62,318 nt of DNA, from the NCBI GenBank assembly GCA_014238855.1, contig JABAAH010000004.1:1-62318 (forward strand), given 5' to 3'. The position numbers and the translations under genes are program-made. How positions within the stretch are numbered: the stretch's first letter is position 1; every line of letters starts with the position of its first letter. The stretch is from Planctomycetota bacterium. Its GTDB lineage: Bacteria; Planctomycetota; Planctomycetia; Pirellulales; UBA1268. Positions 26,911 through 35,772 of the stretch are shown one piece after another. Below the pieces are notes generated by a model. That model worked only from the letters and a program-made list of their open reading frames with translations, did not search any database and was not told where the DNA came from.

Positions 26911-28605
26911 ATGAACGTGGAAAGTAATTCAGAAACGCGTGGAACGAGTGACACTGCAATGCGCAGAACAGCTGTTTTTGTTGTCGCTGGACTCCTGCTT
27001 TTGGGTTTGGGGTGGGCGGTGCAGCCGCGATTCAAGCCGGCGATAGTAGAATCAGCAGCTGAACGTGTCCTCTTTCCAGCATTGACTGATGCTGAGAAAG
27101 CTTCGAGTCTTGAGATTATTCGCTATGACGATGAACTGGCAACGCTCTATCCTTTTAAAGTGATTAAGTCTGGCGGTGTATGGGTGCTACCATCGCATCA
27201 GAATTATCCGGCTGATGCCAAAGATCAGCTCGCAGCGGCTGCAACAGAACTAGTGGACCTGAAAACTCTTGATGAAGTGACTTCGCGCGCTATTGACCAT
27301 GAGCTGTATGGCGTTATCGAGCCAGATCAGGAGAAGATTAAGCCAGGAATGACTGGCATAGGGCAAATGATCGAGATACGAGACGCTTCCGGAAGCAAGC
27401 TGGCTCGTCTTATTATCGGAAAAGAAGATAAGCAGTCAGGGGTCGGCGGCGGCAGTCGGCGGCTACGCTTTGTTCGAAAGGCAGGTCAGGATCCTGTCTA
27501 TCGAGTAGAGATTGATACCTCAAAGTTTACAACGCGGTTTGGTGATTGGATTGAAAAAGACTTGCTGAAGTTGACGCCGTGGGACATTCGTTCAGTTGAA
27601 CTTGATAATTATTCTCTTTCCGCAGTTGAGTCAGGTGGGCGACTTGAAGTTCGTCAGCAACGTGATGAAAAAATCAGCTTGGAGTATGACGACAAAGAGT
27701 CGTCGTGGCTGTTATCTTCGTTTGAGACCTTTCCGGATGAAGAATCATCAGATTCAGTAGCTGTTGATTTGCAAGAGAATGAGGGAATAGATTCGACGAA
27801 ACTTAATGACCTCCGCAACGCTCTGGGTGATTTGCAGATCATTGATGTCGCACGGAAGCCGGCTGGCCTGAGTTCAGACTTAAAGGCTGCCGAGAGCTTT
27901 GTGAATGATGTTGAGGCTGTATCGTCCTTGCAGCAGAGAGGCTTTCTCCCACTGCCGTCAGGGCTGATTCTTTCGACTGAGGGGCAGACAGTGATCGGTA
28001 TGAAAGATGGAGTTGAATATGTATTGCGGTTCGGTGCAGGTACTACTGTGACGGATCCAGGACAAACAGACTCAGATCAGGGCGACGATGCTGCAGTAGA
28101 GTCGGCCGAGACAACTGCTCGGTATCTTCTAGTCATGGCACAATTTAATGAAGATCTGTTAGAGCAGCCGGAACTTGCTGCCCTTCCTTCCCTGCCTGAA
28201 GATAATAAAGAAACGAATGAGGATAGTAAGGAGTCAGAAACCGCAGCGAGTGAGGAAGGTAAGGATGGTGAAATATCTGGCGGTGAAAAGGCTTCTCCGG
28301 ATCAAGATCTAACAGCCGCAGATTTGCTCAAGCAAGCTGATGAAGCTGAAGCGGCGATGCAGAAAGCCATTGAATCTCGCCGCCAAGTGGAGAGTGAGAA
28401 TCGTCGTAAACAGGAATCATTTGATGAAAAAATGGCTGAGGGTAAGAAACGGGTTGATGAACTCAACGGCCGTTTTGCTGATTGGTATTACATCGTATCG
28501 GATGAGGAATACAAGAAAATTCACCTCGATCGTAAAGCCGTAATTAAAATGAAGGCTGAGCCTACAAGCGATGCCGAAACAGGCCCGAAACTTCCTGTAA
28601 ACTAA
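26911..28605 (+). CDS. DUF4340 membrane-anchored protein, partner of GldFG-type transporter
   Basis: A 564-residue protein with one membrane segment near residues 22-40 and an extracytoplasmic remainder. The DUF4340 pattern shows in repeated modules such as LEIIRYDDELATLYPF...GVWVLPSHQNYPAD and ELYGVIEPD, which in this family occur next to GldG. An acidic, disordered stretch (about 430-475) precedes a helical C-terminal part with the end FADWYYIVSDEEYKKIHL. Its position 25 bases behind the fusion permease makes it the third component of the same complex. Molecular role is unknown; a periplasmic scaffold is the simplest reading. Confidence 0.85.
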   Translation: MNVESNSETRGTSDTAMRRTAVFVVAGLLLLGLGWAVQPRFKPAIVESAAERVLFPALTDAEKASSLEIIRYDDELATLYPFKVIKSGGVWVLPSHQNYPADAKDQLAAAATELVDLKTLDEVTSRAIDHELYGVIEPDQEKIKPGMTGIGQMIEIRDASGSKLARLIIGKEDKQSGVGGGSRRLRFVRKAGQDPVYRVEIDTSKFTTRFGDWIEKDLLKLTPWDIRSVELDNYSLSAVESGGRLEVRQQRDEKISLEYDDKESSWLLSSFETFPDEESSDSVAVDLQENEGIDSTKLNDLRNALGDLQIIDVARKPAGLSSDLKAAESFVNDVEAVSSLQQRGFLPLPSGLILSTEGQTVIGMKDGVEYVLRFGAGTTVTDPGQTDSDQGDDAAVESAETTARYLLVMAQFNEDLLEQPELAALPSLPEDNKETNEDSKESETAASEEGKDGEISGGEKASPDQDLTAADLLKQADEAEAAMQKAIESRRQVESENRRKQESFDEKMAEGKKRVDELNGRFADWYYIVSDEEYKKIHLDRKAVIKMKAEPTSDAETGPKLPVN

Positions 28606-28670
28606 TCTGGAATTGGTTCCTGTGCCTGCTCATAATTCAATACATTGAAGTTTGTTTCAACGAGAATCTG

Positions 28671-29699
28671 ATGTCCGAAATACTTACTTCTCCTCGGCCA
28701 TCACGATTCGGTCGTGCTCTTGGTTTTCGTGTCGTTTCTTCTGGCAGTGCTGTTCCACAGCGAGTCGTGACGAACGCAGACCTTGGCCACCTTGGATGTG
28801 ACCCAGAATGGATCCTGAATCGTTCGGGCATACAAGAACGTCGGCATGTTGACCCTGGGATGGCGACAAGTGATCTAGCTTTTCAAGCGGCAGAACGTGC
28901 GATTAGTGCGTGTCCCGGCCGTCGCGAAGAGGTGGACCTTCTCGTTCTTGGGACATTTACGCCTGACACCAGTCTTCCATCCACGGCCTGTATCGTTCAA
29001 GAAAAGCTCGGAGTTAATGCTCCAGCGATGGATGTAACAGCAGCGTGTGCCGGTTTCGCTTATGCACTTGTGACGGCAGGGCAATTTCTTACGACAGGCT
29101 CAAGTAATCTTGCGATGGTTATTGGTGTTGATACAAATTCACGTGTTGTGAATCCAGCAGATGTAAAAACATGGCCCCTCTTTGGTGATGGTGCTGGTGC
29201 GGTTTTATTGGAAAGGACTGAACAAAAGCAAGAAAGTACAGGTTTGCTTGCTTGGTCACTTGGCTCGGATGGCCGCGGGTCCGATTTGCTTGTCTGTCCA
29301 ATGAGCGGTACTCGGCAGCCAGTTACAGTGGAGGGTGTTGTCGCTGGTGATCAATATATGAAAATGGATGGTAGGGCAGTTTTTAAATGGGCAATACGAC
29401 TAGTTGAAGAGAATGTTCGTCAAGTCATTGAGCATTCAGGCGTACCGATGGAGTCTATTGATCTGTTTATTCTTCACCAGGCAAACCTTCGAATAATCGA
29501 TGGTATTCGATCTTCTCTCGGCTTGAAGGAGGAGCAGTTTCTTGTCAATCTTGACCGATATGGAAACACGTCTAGCGGATCTATTCCCCTTGCTCTCGAT
29601 GAAGCTTGGCGTGCGGGGCGAATAGGTTCTGGCAGTACGGTATTGATTTGTGGATTCGGTGGTGGCTTAGCTTGGGGTAGTGGTGTTTGGCGGCTTTAA
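28671..29699 (+). CDS. fabH: 3-oxoacyl-ACP synthase III (FabH-like)
   Basis: Condenses acetyl-CoA with malonyl-ACP to begin fatty acid chains. The 342-residue protein has the thiolase-fold catalytic triad: Cys126 in TAACAGFA, His269 in LHQANLRI and Asn299 in YGNTSSGSIP, plus the FGDGAGAVLLE block. No ACP or plsX gene is adjacent, so it may be one of several KAS III paralogues, and some of these act in specialised pathways. It is followed 30 bases later by pepF on the same strand. Confidence 0.92.
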   Translation: MSEILTSPRPSRFGRALGFRVVSSGSAVPQRVVTNADLGHLGCDPEWILNRSGIQERRHVDPGMATSDLAFQAAERAISACPGRREEVDLLVLGTFTPDTSLPSTACIVQEKLGVNAPAMDVTAACAGFAYALVTAGQFLTTGSSNLAMVIGVDTNSRVVNPADVKTWPLFGDGAGAVLLERTEQKQESTGLLAWSLGSDGRGSDLLVCPMSGTRQPVTVEGVVAGDQYMKMDGRAVFKWAIRLVEENVRQVIEHSGVPMESIDLFILHQANLRIIDGIRSSLGLKEEQFLVNLDRYGNTSSGSIPLALDEAWRAGRIGSGSTVLICGFGGGLAWGSGVWRL

Positions 29700-29729
29700 T
29701 ACTATGTGAAATTTTCAGTAGGAAGAAAA

Positions 29730-31526
29730 ATGAATTCTTTGCCAAAACGATCAGATGTTGTAGAGGGTGATACCTGGGATCTCAAGAGTCTTTTTGTCAC
29801 TGATGCCGACTGGGATGAGGCACTGCTCGCGTGGGAAAAACATATTCCTCTTTTTCGAGATTATGTTGGAACACTTGGCGAATCGCCTAAGCAACTCGCC
29901 AAGTGCCTGGCCTTTGACTTAGAGGTTGATCGTGAAGCCGATAGGCTCGGGACATATGCCCACCTGCGTATGAGTGAGGATACTGCGGCGACGCCTGCAC
30001 AGCGAATGACAGGGCGTTTCCAGCATGCAGCCACGAAAGCCGGAGAGTTGGCTAGTTTCTTGCAGCCGGAAATTATGGCGATCGAGGCATCTGTTCTGGA
30101 AAAGTGGCTCAAGACACCTGAATTGCAACCATATCGCCTGATGCTTGAACGAGTAGTTCGAAATCGCCCGCATGTGCTTTCAGAACCGGAAGAAAGATTG
30201 CTGGCAATGCAAGGGACTTTTGCGGGCACCGCAGGAAAAGTCTTTCGTCAATTGACGGATGCCGATATGAAATTTGGCACCATGACCGATGGCAAGGGCA
30301 ACGAACTTGAGCTTTCGAATGCAACGTTTACGACACTACTACACGACCCCGTGCATGAGGTCCGGAAGAATGCCTTTCATCAATATTATGATCAATATAA
30401 GTCTCATGCGAACACGTTGGCAGCGACTCTTGCTGGTTCGAATGAACGTGATGCATACGCAGCAAAGGTGAGACGGCATCCCTCGGCTGTTGAATCAGCA
30501 CTATTTGCAGACAATGTTCCAATTGCGGTTTATGACCAACTCATTTCTGCAGTGCGCGAACATCTTCCAATAGTCCATCGCTATTATGATTTGCGTCGTC
30601 GTCTTCTTGGGCTCGATGAGATCCACCACTATGATTGTTATGTGCCACTGGTACCTGAGTTGGATCAAAAGCATACGTGGGATGAAGCAGTTCAGGAAAT
30701 TCTCACCTCACTGCATCCGCTTGGGGAAGCTTATTGTGACAAGCTTGAGGTTGGCTTACGTGGTCGATGGTGCGATCGGTATCCGAATGTCGGTAAGCAG
30801 TCGGGCGCGTTTAGTTCGGGAACATACGATTCCGATCCATATATCCTGATGAATTACCAGGAAGATATTATTGAGCACGTCTTTACACTGGCTCATGAAG
30901 CCGGGCATTCAATGCATACGCGATTGTCAGCTGAATCACAGCCATTTCAGCATGCCGGGTATACGATATTTGTTGCTGAAGTTGCTAGTACATTTAATGA
31001 ACAGTTACTGACTCGTCACCTTTTGTCGAAAGCGAGTTCACCGAAACAACGAGCAGCCATAATTTCTCGTGAGATCGATGCGATTCGTGGAACAATTATC
31101 CGTCAAACCATGTTTGCCGAATTCGAACGAATGAGCCACACGTCGGTTGAATCGGGGGAGCCGTTAACCCTCGAAAAAATACGATCTCTTTATCGGGAGC
31201 TTCTCAATGAATATTTCGGATCAGGATTTGCGGTTGATGAGGAACTCGAGCTAGAGAGTCTTCGGATCCCTCATTTTTATAGAGCATTCTATGTTTATAA
31301 GTACGCAACTGGATTGTCGGCATCGATCGCTCTCGCGAAAAAAGTTACTGAAGGTGGCCCTGAGGAACTGGCCGCATATTTAAACTTTTTGCGTGGCGGG
31401 TGCTCGAAATGGCCACTCGATTTGCTTCGTGATGCGGGCGTAGATCTTGAGACTCCTGAACCAGTGGGTTTGGCGCTGGCAAGGTTTGGTGAACTCGTTG
31501 GTGAGCTCGAGAACCTGTTGGGATGA
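29730..31526 (+). CDS. pepF: Oligoendopeptidase F (M3B zinc metallopeptidase)
   Basis: A cytoplasmic oligopeptide-cleaving enzyme of 598 residues, the usual PepF length. The zinc site HEAGH is at 389-393 (LAHEAGHSMH), with the third ligand expected in the downstream EVAST segment. ATG 29730 is preferred because AGGAAG (29720-29725) lies four bases upstream; a GTG at 29706 would add eight residues. The gene follows fabH and converges on pepA with 39 bases between stops. Confidence 0.94.
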   Translation: MNSLPKRSDVVEGDTWDLKSLFVTDADWDEALLAWEKHIPLFRDYVGTLGESPKQLAKCLAFDLEVDREADRLGTYAHLRMSEDTAATPAQRMTGRFQHAATKAGELASFLQPEIMAIEASVLEKWLKTPELQPYRLMLERVVRNRPHVLSEPEERLLAMQGTFAGTAGKVFRQLTDADMKFGTMTDGKGNELELSNATFTTLLHDPVHEVRKNAFHQYYDQYKSHANTLAATLAGSNERDAYAAKVRRHPSAVESALFADNVPIAVYDQLISAVREHLPIVHRYYDLRRRLLGLDEIHHYDCYVPLVPELDQKHTWDEAVQEILTSLHPLGEAYCDKLEVGLRGRWCDRYPNVGKQSGAFSSGTYDSDPYILMNYQEDIIEHVFTLAHEAGHSMHTRLSAESQPFQHAGYTIFVAEVASTFNEQLLTRHLLSKASSPKQRAAIISREIDAIRGTIIRQTMFAEFERMSHTSVESGEPLTLEKIRSLYRELLNEYFGSGFAVDEELELESLRIPHFYRAFYVYKYATGLSASIALAKKVTEGGPEELAAYLNFLRGGCSKWPLDLLRDAGVDLETPEPVGLALARFGELVGELENLLG

Positions 31527-31565
31527 TTCTGTGCTTTCTACAAAATTTGATAATGCATAAATTGA

Positions 31566-33092
31566 TTATTCATCAAGCTTTATTGATGTAAGACGCTTTG
31601 CGAACTCAATAAAGGATCGAACCATTGCACCGGTTCCCCCGCCTGCAATCGAGGGGGTTGGTTTGTCAGCAAAAGCTGGTCCAGCAATATCGACATGAGT
31701 CCAAGGGATGTTTCGGACAAATCTCTCGAGAAGTTTTGCAGCAGTTATTGCACCACCAAGTCGTCCGTCGCCAACGTTCTTAATGTCAGCTACATCACTG
31801 GCTATCTGGCTATCAAAATCTTTATCCATTGGGAGTTGCCAGACTCTTTCTCCCACCGAACTTGCAGCATTTTTTAGTACATCACAATACGCTTGATTGT
31901 TGGTAAAAATGCCGGCTATATCTCGACCAAGAGCAACCATGCATGCACCAGTGAGCGTAGCAGCGTCGATAATGCAGGAAGGCTTTAGGTCAGCTACAAC
32001 GTCTAGTACATCAGCAAGAACGACTCGACCCTCAGCGTCAGTATTGTGGATTTCAATTGTTGTGCCACTTCGAGCAGTCACTACATCTCCAAGTTTATAG
32101 GCATTGCCCCCAGTCATGTTCTCAACAAGCCCAACGGCGGCTACAACGTGAACCGGGATTTTCAGTGCGGCGATTGATGCTATTGCTCCAAGCGCGGCAG
32201 CAGCACCGGCCATGTCACACTTCATAGCAAGCATTCCCTCTGAAGTCTTAAGAGAAAGGCCCCCAGAATCAAACGTAACACCTTTGCCGACAAAAGCCAC
32301 CCGCGGAGATGCATCATTGCATCCGGGGCCTCTGTAATGCATAAGAACAATTCGAGGCGCTCGAGTGCTGCCTCTGGCAACCGCAAGCAACGCCTGGCAA
32401 CGTTCTCTCTCAAGGCGTGCCTGATCCCAGATTTCAATTTCAAGTCCAACACGTCCGGCTATTGTTGCGGCCTCTTCAGCAAAAGTCTCTGGGTATAAGT
32501 CATCCGGTGGCATGTTGACCAGGCGGCGAGCAAGTTTTACACCCTCACCAATGATGCTGCCCCGTTGAACAACCTCGACAGGTGCTTGCAACCAGACGGT
32601 TTTTTCAAAAGGTGTTTGGTGTTTTTCTGATCGATACAAGTCCTGTCCAGCCACGCCCATGATTGATCCAGCGACGGCCTGTTCTAATTCCTCGTTTGAC
32701 CAAGTGCCATCAGCAAGAAAGCCAATGGTTGCTCGTGGTTGACCAGAGAGTCTTCGTGCTGCGGCTCCAGAGGCTTCGTACAACACGCCAGCATTTACTT
32801 CATCTCGAGAACCGATGCCGACTATAAGTAATTGTTTGCAGGCAAGGCCGTTTGGAGCATAGAGTGAAATACATTCATAGCGTTTCCCTGTAAGTTCTCC
32901 CTGTTGAAATATCTTCTGTAGAAGTCCACCAGAAGATTTATCAATTTCTATAAGTGGTCCTCGAAGGCCATCGGATTCGAGAAATATGACAAGGGCATCG
33001 GCCTCAAAGCGAGCAGGAGCAGCAGATGGCTCTGCGTGTACAGCAGAAGTTGCAGAATTTGTTTGCGTGTAGTTTAGAAACTCAGACGACAT
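31566..33092 (-). CDS. pepA: Leucyl (cytosol) aminopeptidase, M17 family
   Basis: Removes N-terminal residues from peptides in the cytoplasm using two metal ions; works as a hexamer in the family. The 508-residue protein has the catalytic and metal-binding blocks GKGVTFDSGGLSLK and KCDMAGAAAALGA and the diagnostic NTDAEGRVVLADVL. The N-terminal macro-like domain covers roughly residues 1-170. It lies convergent to pepF, so two peptide-degrading enzymes adjoin. The MMPL gene lies upstream on the same strand (gap 73 bases). Confidence 0.96.
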   Translation of the reverse strand: MSSEFLNYTQTNSATSAVHAEPSAAPARFEADALVIFLESDGLRGPLIEIDKSSGGLLQKIFQQGELTGKRYECISLYAPNGLACKQLLIVGIGSRDEVNAGVLYEASGAAARRLSGQPRATIGFLADGTWSNEELEQAVAGSIMGVAGQDLYRSEKHQTPFEKTVWLQAPVEVVQRGSIIGEGVKLARRLVNMPPDDLYPETFAEEAATIAGRVGLEIEIWDQARLERERCQALLAVARGSTRAPRIVLMHYRGPGCNDASPRVAFVGKGVTFDSGGLSLKTSEGMLAMKCDMAGAAAALGAIASIAALKIPVHVVAAVGLVENMTGGNAYKLGDVVTARSGTTIEIHNTDAEGRVVLADVLDVVADLKPSCIIDAATLTGACMVALGRDIAGIFTNNQAYCDVLKNAASSVGERVWQLPMDKDFDSQIASDVADIKNVGDGRLGGAITAAKLLERFVRNIPWTHVDIAGPAFADKPTPSIAGGGTGAMVRSFIEFAKRLTSIKLDE

Positions 33093-33165
33093 CGTATGGC
33101 CCTTCTTGCATTTTTTCAGGTATCGAACTCGAAGGTATGGAGTGTTGCAGGCTGTCTACCTGGCT

Positions 33166-35466
33166 TCAACTCGCCCAATGAAATCGTCGTGCTGCAAGTG
33201 AAAGAAGAACTGGTAGAACCAGAAGATTCCCAAGAAGACCACCTAGTAGAGTGAGGCACGAGAGTCTTCCAAAAGAGACGGTAGGCATGAATTCACTTGT
33301 CGTTAATGCGAGGAAACCGACAACAAGGGCAAGTGTCGAAAATATCATTGCTCGTCCAGCTGTTTGATGGGCTGCCTGAAGCGCTTCAGTAATGTGACCT
33401 TGTTGGTAAAGGTGGCGACGAAAAGCAGTCGTGTAGTGGATAGAGCTATCCACAGAGAGTCCCAAAGATACGGCAGCAATCATTGCAGTCCCCATATTAA
33501 TTGGCTCTCCGACCCAGCCGAGTATTCCGAGAATAAAGACTATGGGGAGAGTGTTAGGGATCAGCGTAATCCCACCAATAATGACACTCTGAAAACCAAT
33601 CGACAGAAAGATGAAAATACCAACTGCTGCTATAAGGAACGTGAGCCACTGGTCCTGAATCATTCGCTCAACAAGTTGAGCGAGCAGAACAAAAAACCCG
33701 GTCACTTCACCAGCTGGAGTCATTGTTGTTTGTGGGAACATCTCTGTGACGGTCATTCTGACACGATTAATGAGTAATCGTTTGAGAAAAGCCGGTTGCT
33801 TTTCACGTGCTCGAAGCATGACTCGCACCCATGTTGAGTTGTCCATAGGATCTGTGCCTATGAGGCTTGTTGCAAGCTGAGGCAGTTGTTGCTGGAAAAT
33901 ACTGACCGCTGTTCCAACCATCATGTTGCCGACAGGGGAGTTCTGCAGTTCAGTCAAAGGGACTGGTGAAATAGCATCAAGGAGATCAACAATACTGAGG
34001 ACCTTTGTAAGACCTTGAGTTGTCGTTTCGGCTGTTGATTCATTTCGTATTCGGTTCTCGAGGTCACGAATGCGACCGAGAGTCTGCGCATCAATCGGCT
34101 GTTCAACTGGAATTAAAATATCCCAAACACCAGCACCTCCGAGTCGAGATTCAACCATGTCGTATGACTTGACGATAGGGCTTTCTGGCCGAAAGTTTTT
34201 GGTGAAGTCTGTTTCGACTTGGAGTTGGAAAACCCCTATCCCGGCGAATGCGATGATCGCCAAAGAACCTAGAAGTATTGGTTTTGGATGCTGAGTGATC
34301 CTATAAACAAGATGATTGAGGTAGGGGTCGAGGTGTTCTTTGCCCCGTCGGTCTTGATTTGGCGTATTGTTTTTCCCCACGAGAGTAAACCAAGGAATGA
34401 CGAGCCCAACAGCAATAAGCACCATTGCGGCACCGATCACTGTCATGATTCCAAAATCATGGACAGGTCCAACGTTGCTGGCGAGTAGTGAACCAAAGCC
34501 AATGATGTCCGTAATAATGGCACCAATGATGGGCCAGAAAAGCGTTCGAATGGTATTCGTAAGTGCCTGTTGTGGTACTTCGCCATCATTCAGCCTCCGG
34601 CGGAATTCAACTATGATGTGAACCGTAGTTGCAATCGCTACGACAGTTATCATCGCAGAAAGCATAGTCGATACCATGGTGAGTTTTTGGCCGACTGTTG
34701 CAAGTAGACCACGGGTTGACCATAAGGCTAGGACTACTACAGCAAGCGGTGCAAAGAGCCACCGGATGCTTTGGAACAGAACAAGCAGTACTACCGAAGC
34801 GAGTAGTCCCGCTGTAATGCCAAGAACATTCCCATCACGGCGAAGCATGGCAAATCCATCCCGAAGCATAACTGATTCACCAGCTATAGTCCCGGCTGGA
34901 TACTCTTGCATGATAGTTCTAATAGCATCAATTGTTTTTCCGGTACGATCTTGCTGAACGGTCGAAGATTCTTTTTCTGGTTGCTCTTTTTCAGAAAGAA
35001 CGCAGACAACAGCGGCAGTTTCTCGATCTGTTCCAACTGTGTAACCTTCCATAAGCTGAACAAGACTCTCGGCGGTTGTATTATTTTTAGTATCGATAAT
35101 GCCAGCGCCGAGCGGTGTTGTTGCCAAACTCGTTGCAGTGTGTACGCCAGGTATCCGAGATAAACGTTTTGTTAATTCTTCAAGTCGGGAAAATCCAGCT
35201 TGTTGAAATAGTTCGGGCTCATCATAGACAGCGAGCACGATGGAACTTGCGCCAAACGTTCTTCCAAGTCGATGGAATGGAGGAAGTGCTGAATCACTCC
35301 GGTCAAACATGGCATCAATAGACTGGGAATATTCCAGATGTCGAGATCGCTCAACTGAAAGGAGTCCAATTGCAATACCAAAAAGCATGAAAATGAGACG
35401 ATGCCTGACAAGTAGGCACGATAGCCTATTAGCGAAACTGGTTAATATAGAAGGTACGAGAGGCAT
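33166..35466 (-). CDS. MMPL/RND-family exporter (SSD-containing)
   Basis: A 766-residue transporter with the two-halved RND layout: membrane helix near residues 25-42, an extracytoplasmic loop to about 215, five clustered helices, a second single helix (near 395-415, followed by QVETDFTKNF), a second loop, and a final helix cluster from about 610. Conserved polar motifs in the clusters (GLSVDSSIHYTTAFRR near the end) fit proton-driven export. RND proteins of this size move lipids, hopanoids or hydrophobic compounds; which one cannot be told. It is divergent from the LptD-like gene across about 300 bases. Confidence 0.9.
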   Translation of the reverse strand: MPLVPSILTSFANRLSCLLVRHRLIFMLFGIAIGLLSVERSRHLEYSQSIDAMFDRSDSALPPFHRLGRTFGASSIVLAVYDEPELFQQAGFSRLEELTKRLSRIPGVHTATSLATTPLGAGIIDTKNNTTAESLVQLMEGYTVGTDRETAAVVCVLSEKEQPEKESSTVQQDRTGKTIDAIRTIMQEYPAGTIAGESVMLRDGFAMLRRDGNVLGITAGLLASVVLLVLFQSIRWLFAPLAVVVLALWSTRGLLATVGQKLTMVSTMLSAMITVVAIATTVHIIVEFRRRLNDGEVPQQALTNTIRTLFWPIIGAIITDIIGFGSLLASNVGPVHDFGIMTVIGAAMVLIAVGLVIPWFTLVGKNNTPNQDRRGKEHLDPYLNHLVYRITQHPKPILLGSLAIIAFAGIGVFQLQVETDFTKNFRPESPIVKSYDMVESRLGGAGVWDILIPVEQPIDAQTLGRIRDLENRIRNESTAETTTQGLTKVLSIVDLLDAISPVPLTELQNSPVGNMMVGTAVSIFQQQLPQLATSLIGTDPMDNSTWVRVMLRAREKQPAFLKRLLINRVRMTVTEMFPQTTMTPAGEVTGFFVLLAQLVERMIQDQWLTFLIAAVGIFIFLSIGFQSVIIGGITLIPNTLPIVFILGILGWVGEPINMGTAMIAAVSLGLSVDSSIHYTTAFRRHLYQQGHITEALQAAHQTAGRAMIFSTLALVVGFLALTTSEFMPTVSFGRLSCLTLLGGLLGNLLVLPVLLSLAARRFHWAS

Positions 35467-35565
35467 TCCAACTTCGCCCTGATTGAGACTGGATAACCTA
35501 GTTTAACCAGATGGATCACCTAGTCTTCCAAATTCTCTACAAATCCTGACACCTTGATTCGAACC

Positions 35566-35595
35566 TTGACCGGGTTTTTAGCCCTTGATTATAGT
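35566..35595 (+). promoter_or_regulatory. Candidate sigma-70-type promoter for the LptD-like gene
   Basis: TTGACC (35566-35571) and TATAGT (35590-35595) are separated by 18 bases. Transcription would start near 35602, giving a leader of about 170 bases before the preferred TTG start at 35773. Planctomycete promoters are not well defined, so confidence is moderate. Confidence 0.5.
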
Positions 35596-35705
35596 CCCGC
35601 TCCTACTTTTGTTTCCCCAATTAGCCGAGCCCACGTGGTGTCGGTACAGCGGGTGCGCGTGCCTCAAAACCTTATTCATAACGATCATTCCGGAGAATGT
35701 CATTT

Positions 35706-35740
35706 CGGTCCAGGACCACCTGGACCGAAGAGATTTTTTC
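35706..35740 (+). terminator. Terminator-like hairpin in the leader of the LptD-like gene
   Basis: A perfect nine-pair stem, CGGTCCAGG (35706-35714) with CCTGGACCG (35719-35727) and an ACCA loop, is followed by AAGAGA and six T (35734-35739). It lies between the candidate promoter and the signal peptide, where a transcription attenuator would lie. If translation began further upstream it would instead be coding sequence for a Gly/Pro stretch. Confidence 0.55.
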
Positions 35741-35772
35741 TATCGGTACGTCATCGACTTCCGGAAGCTTTG

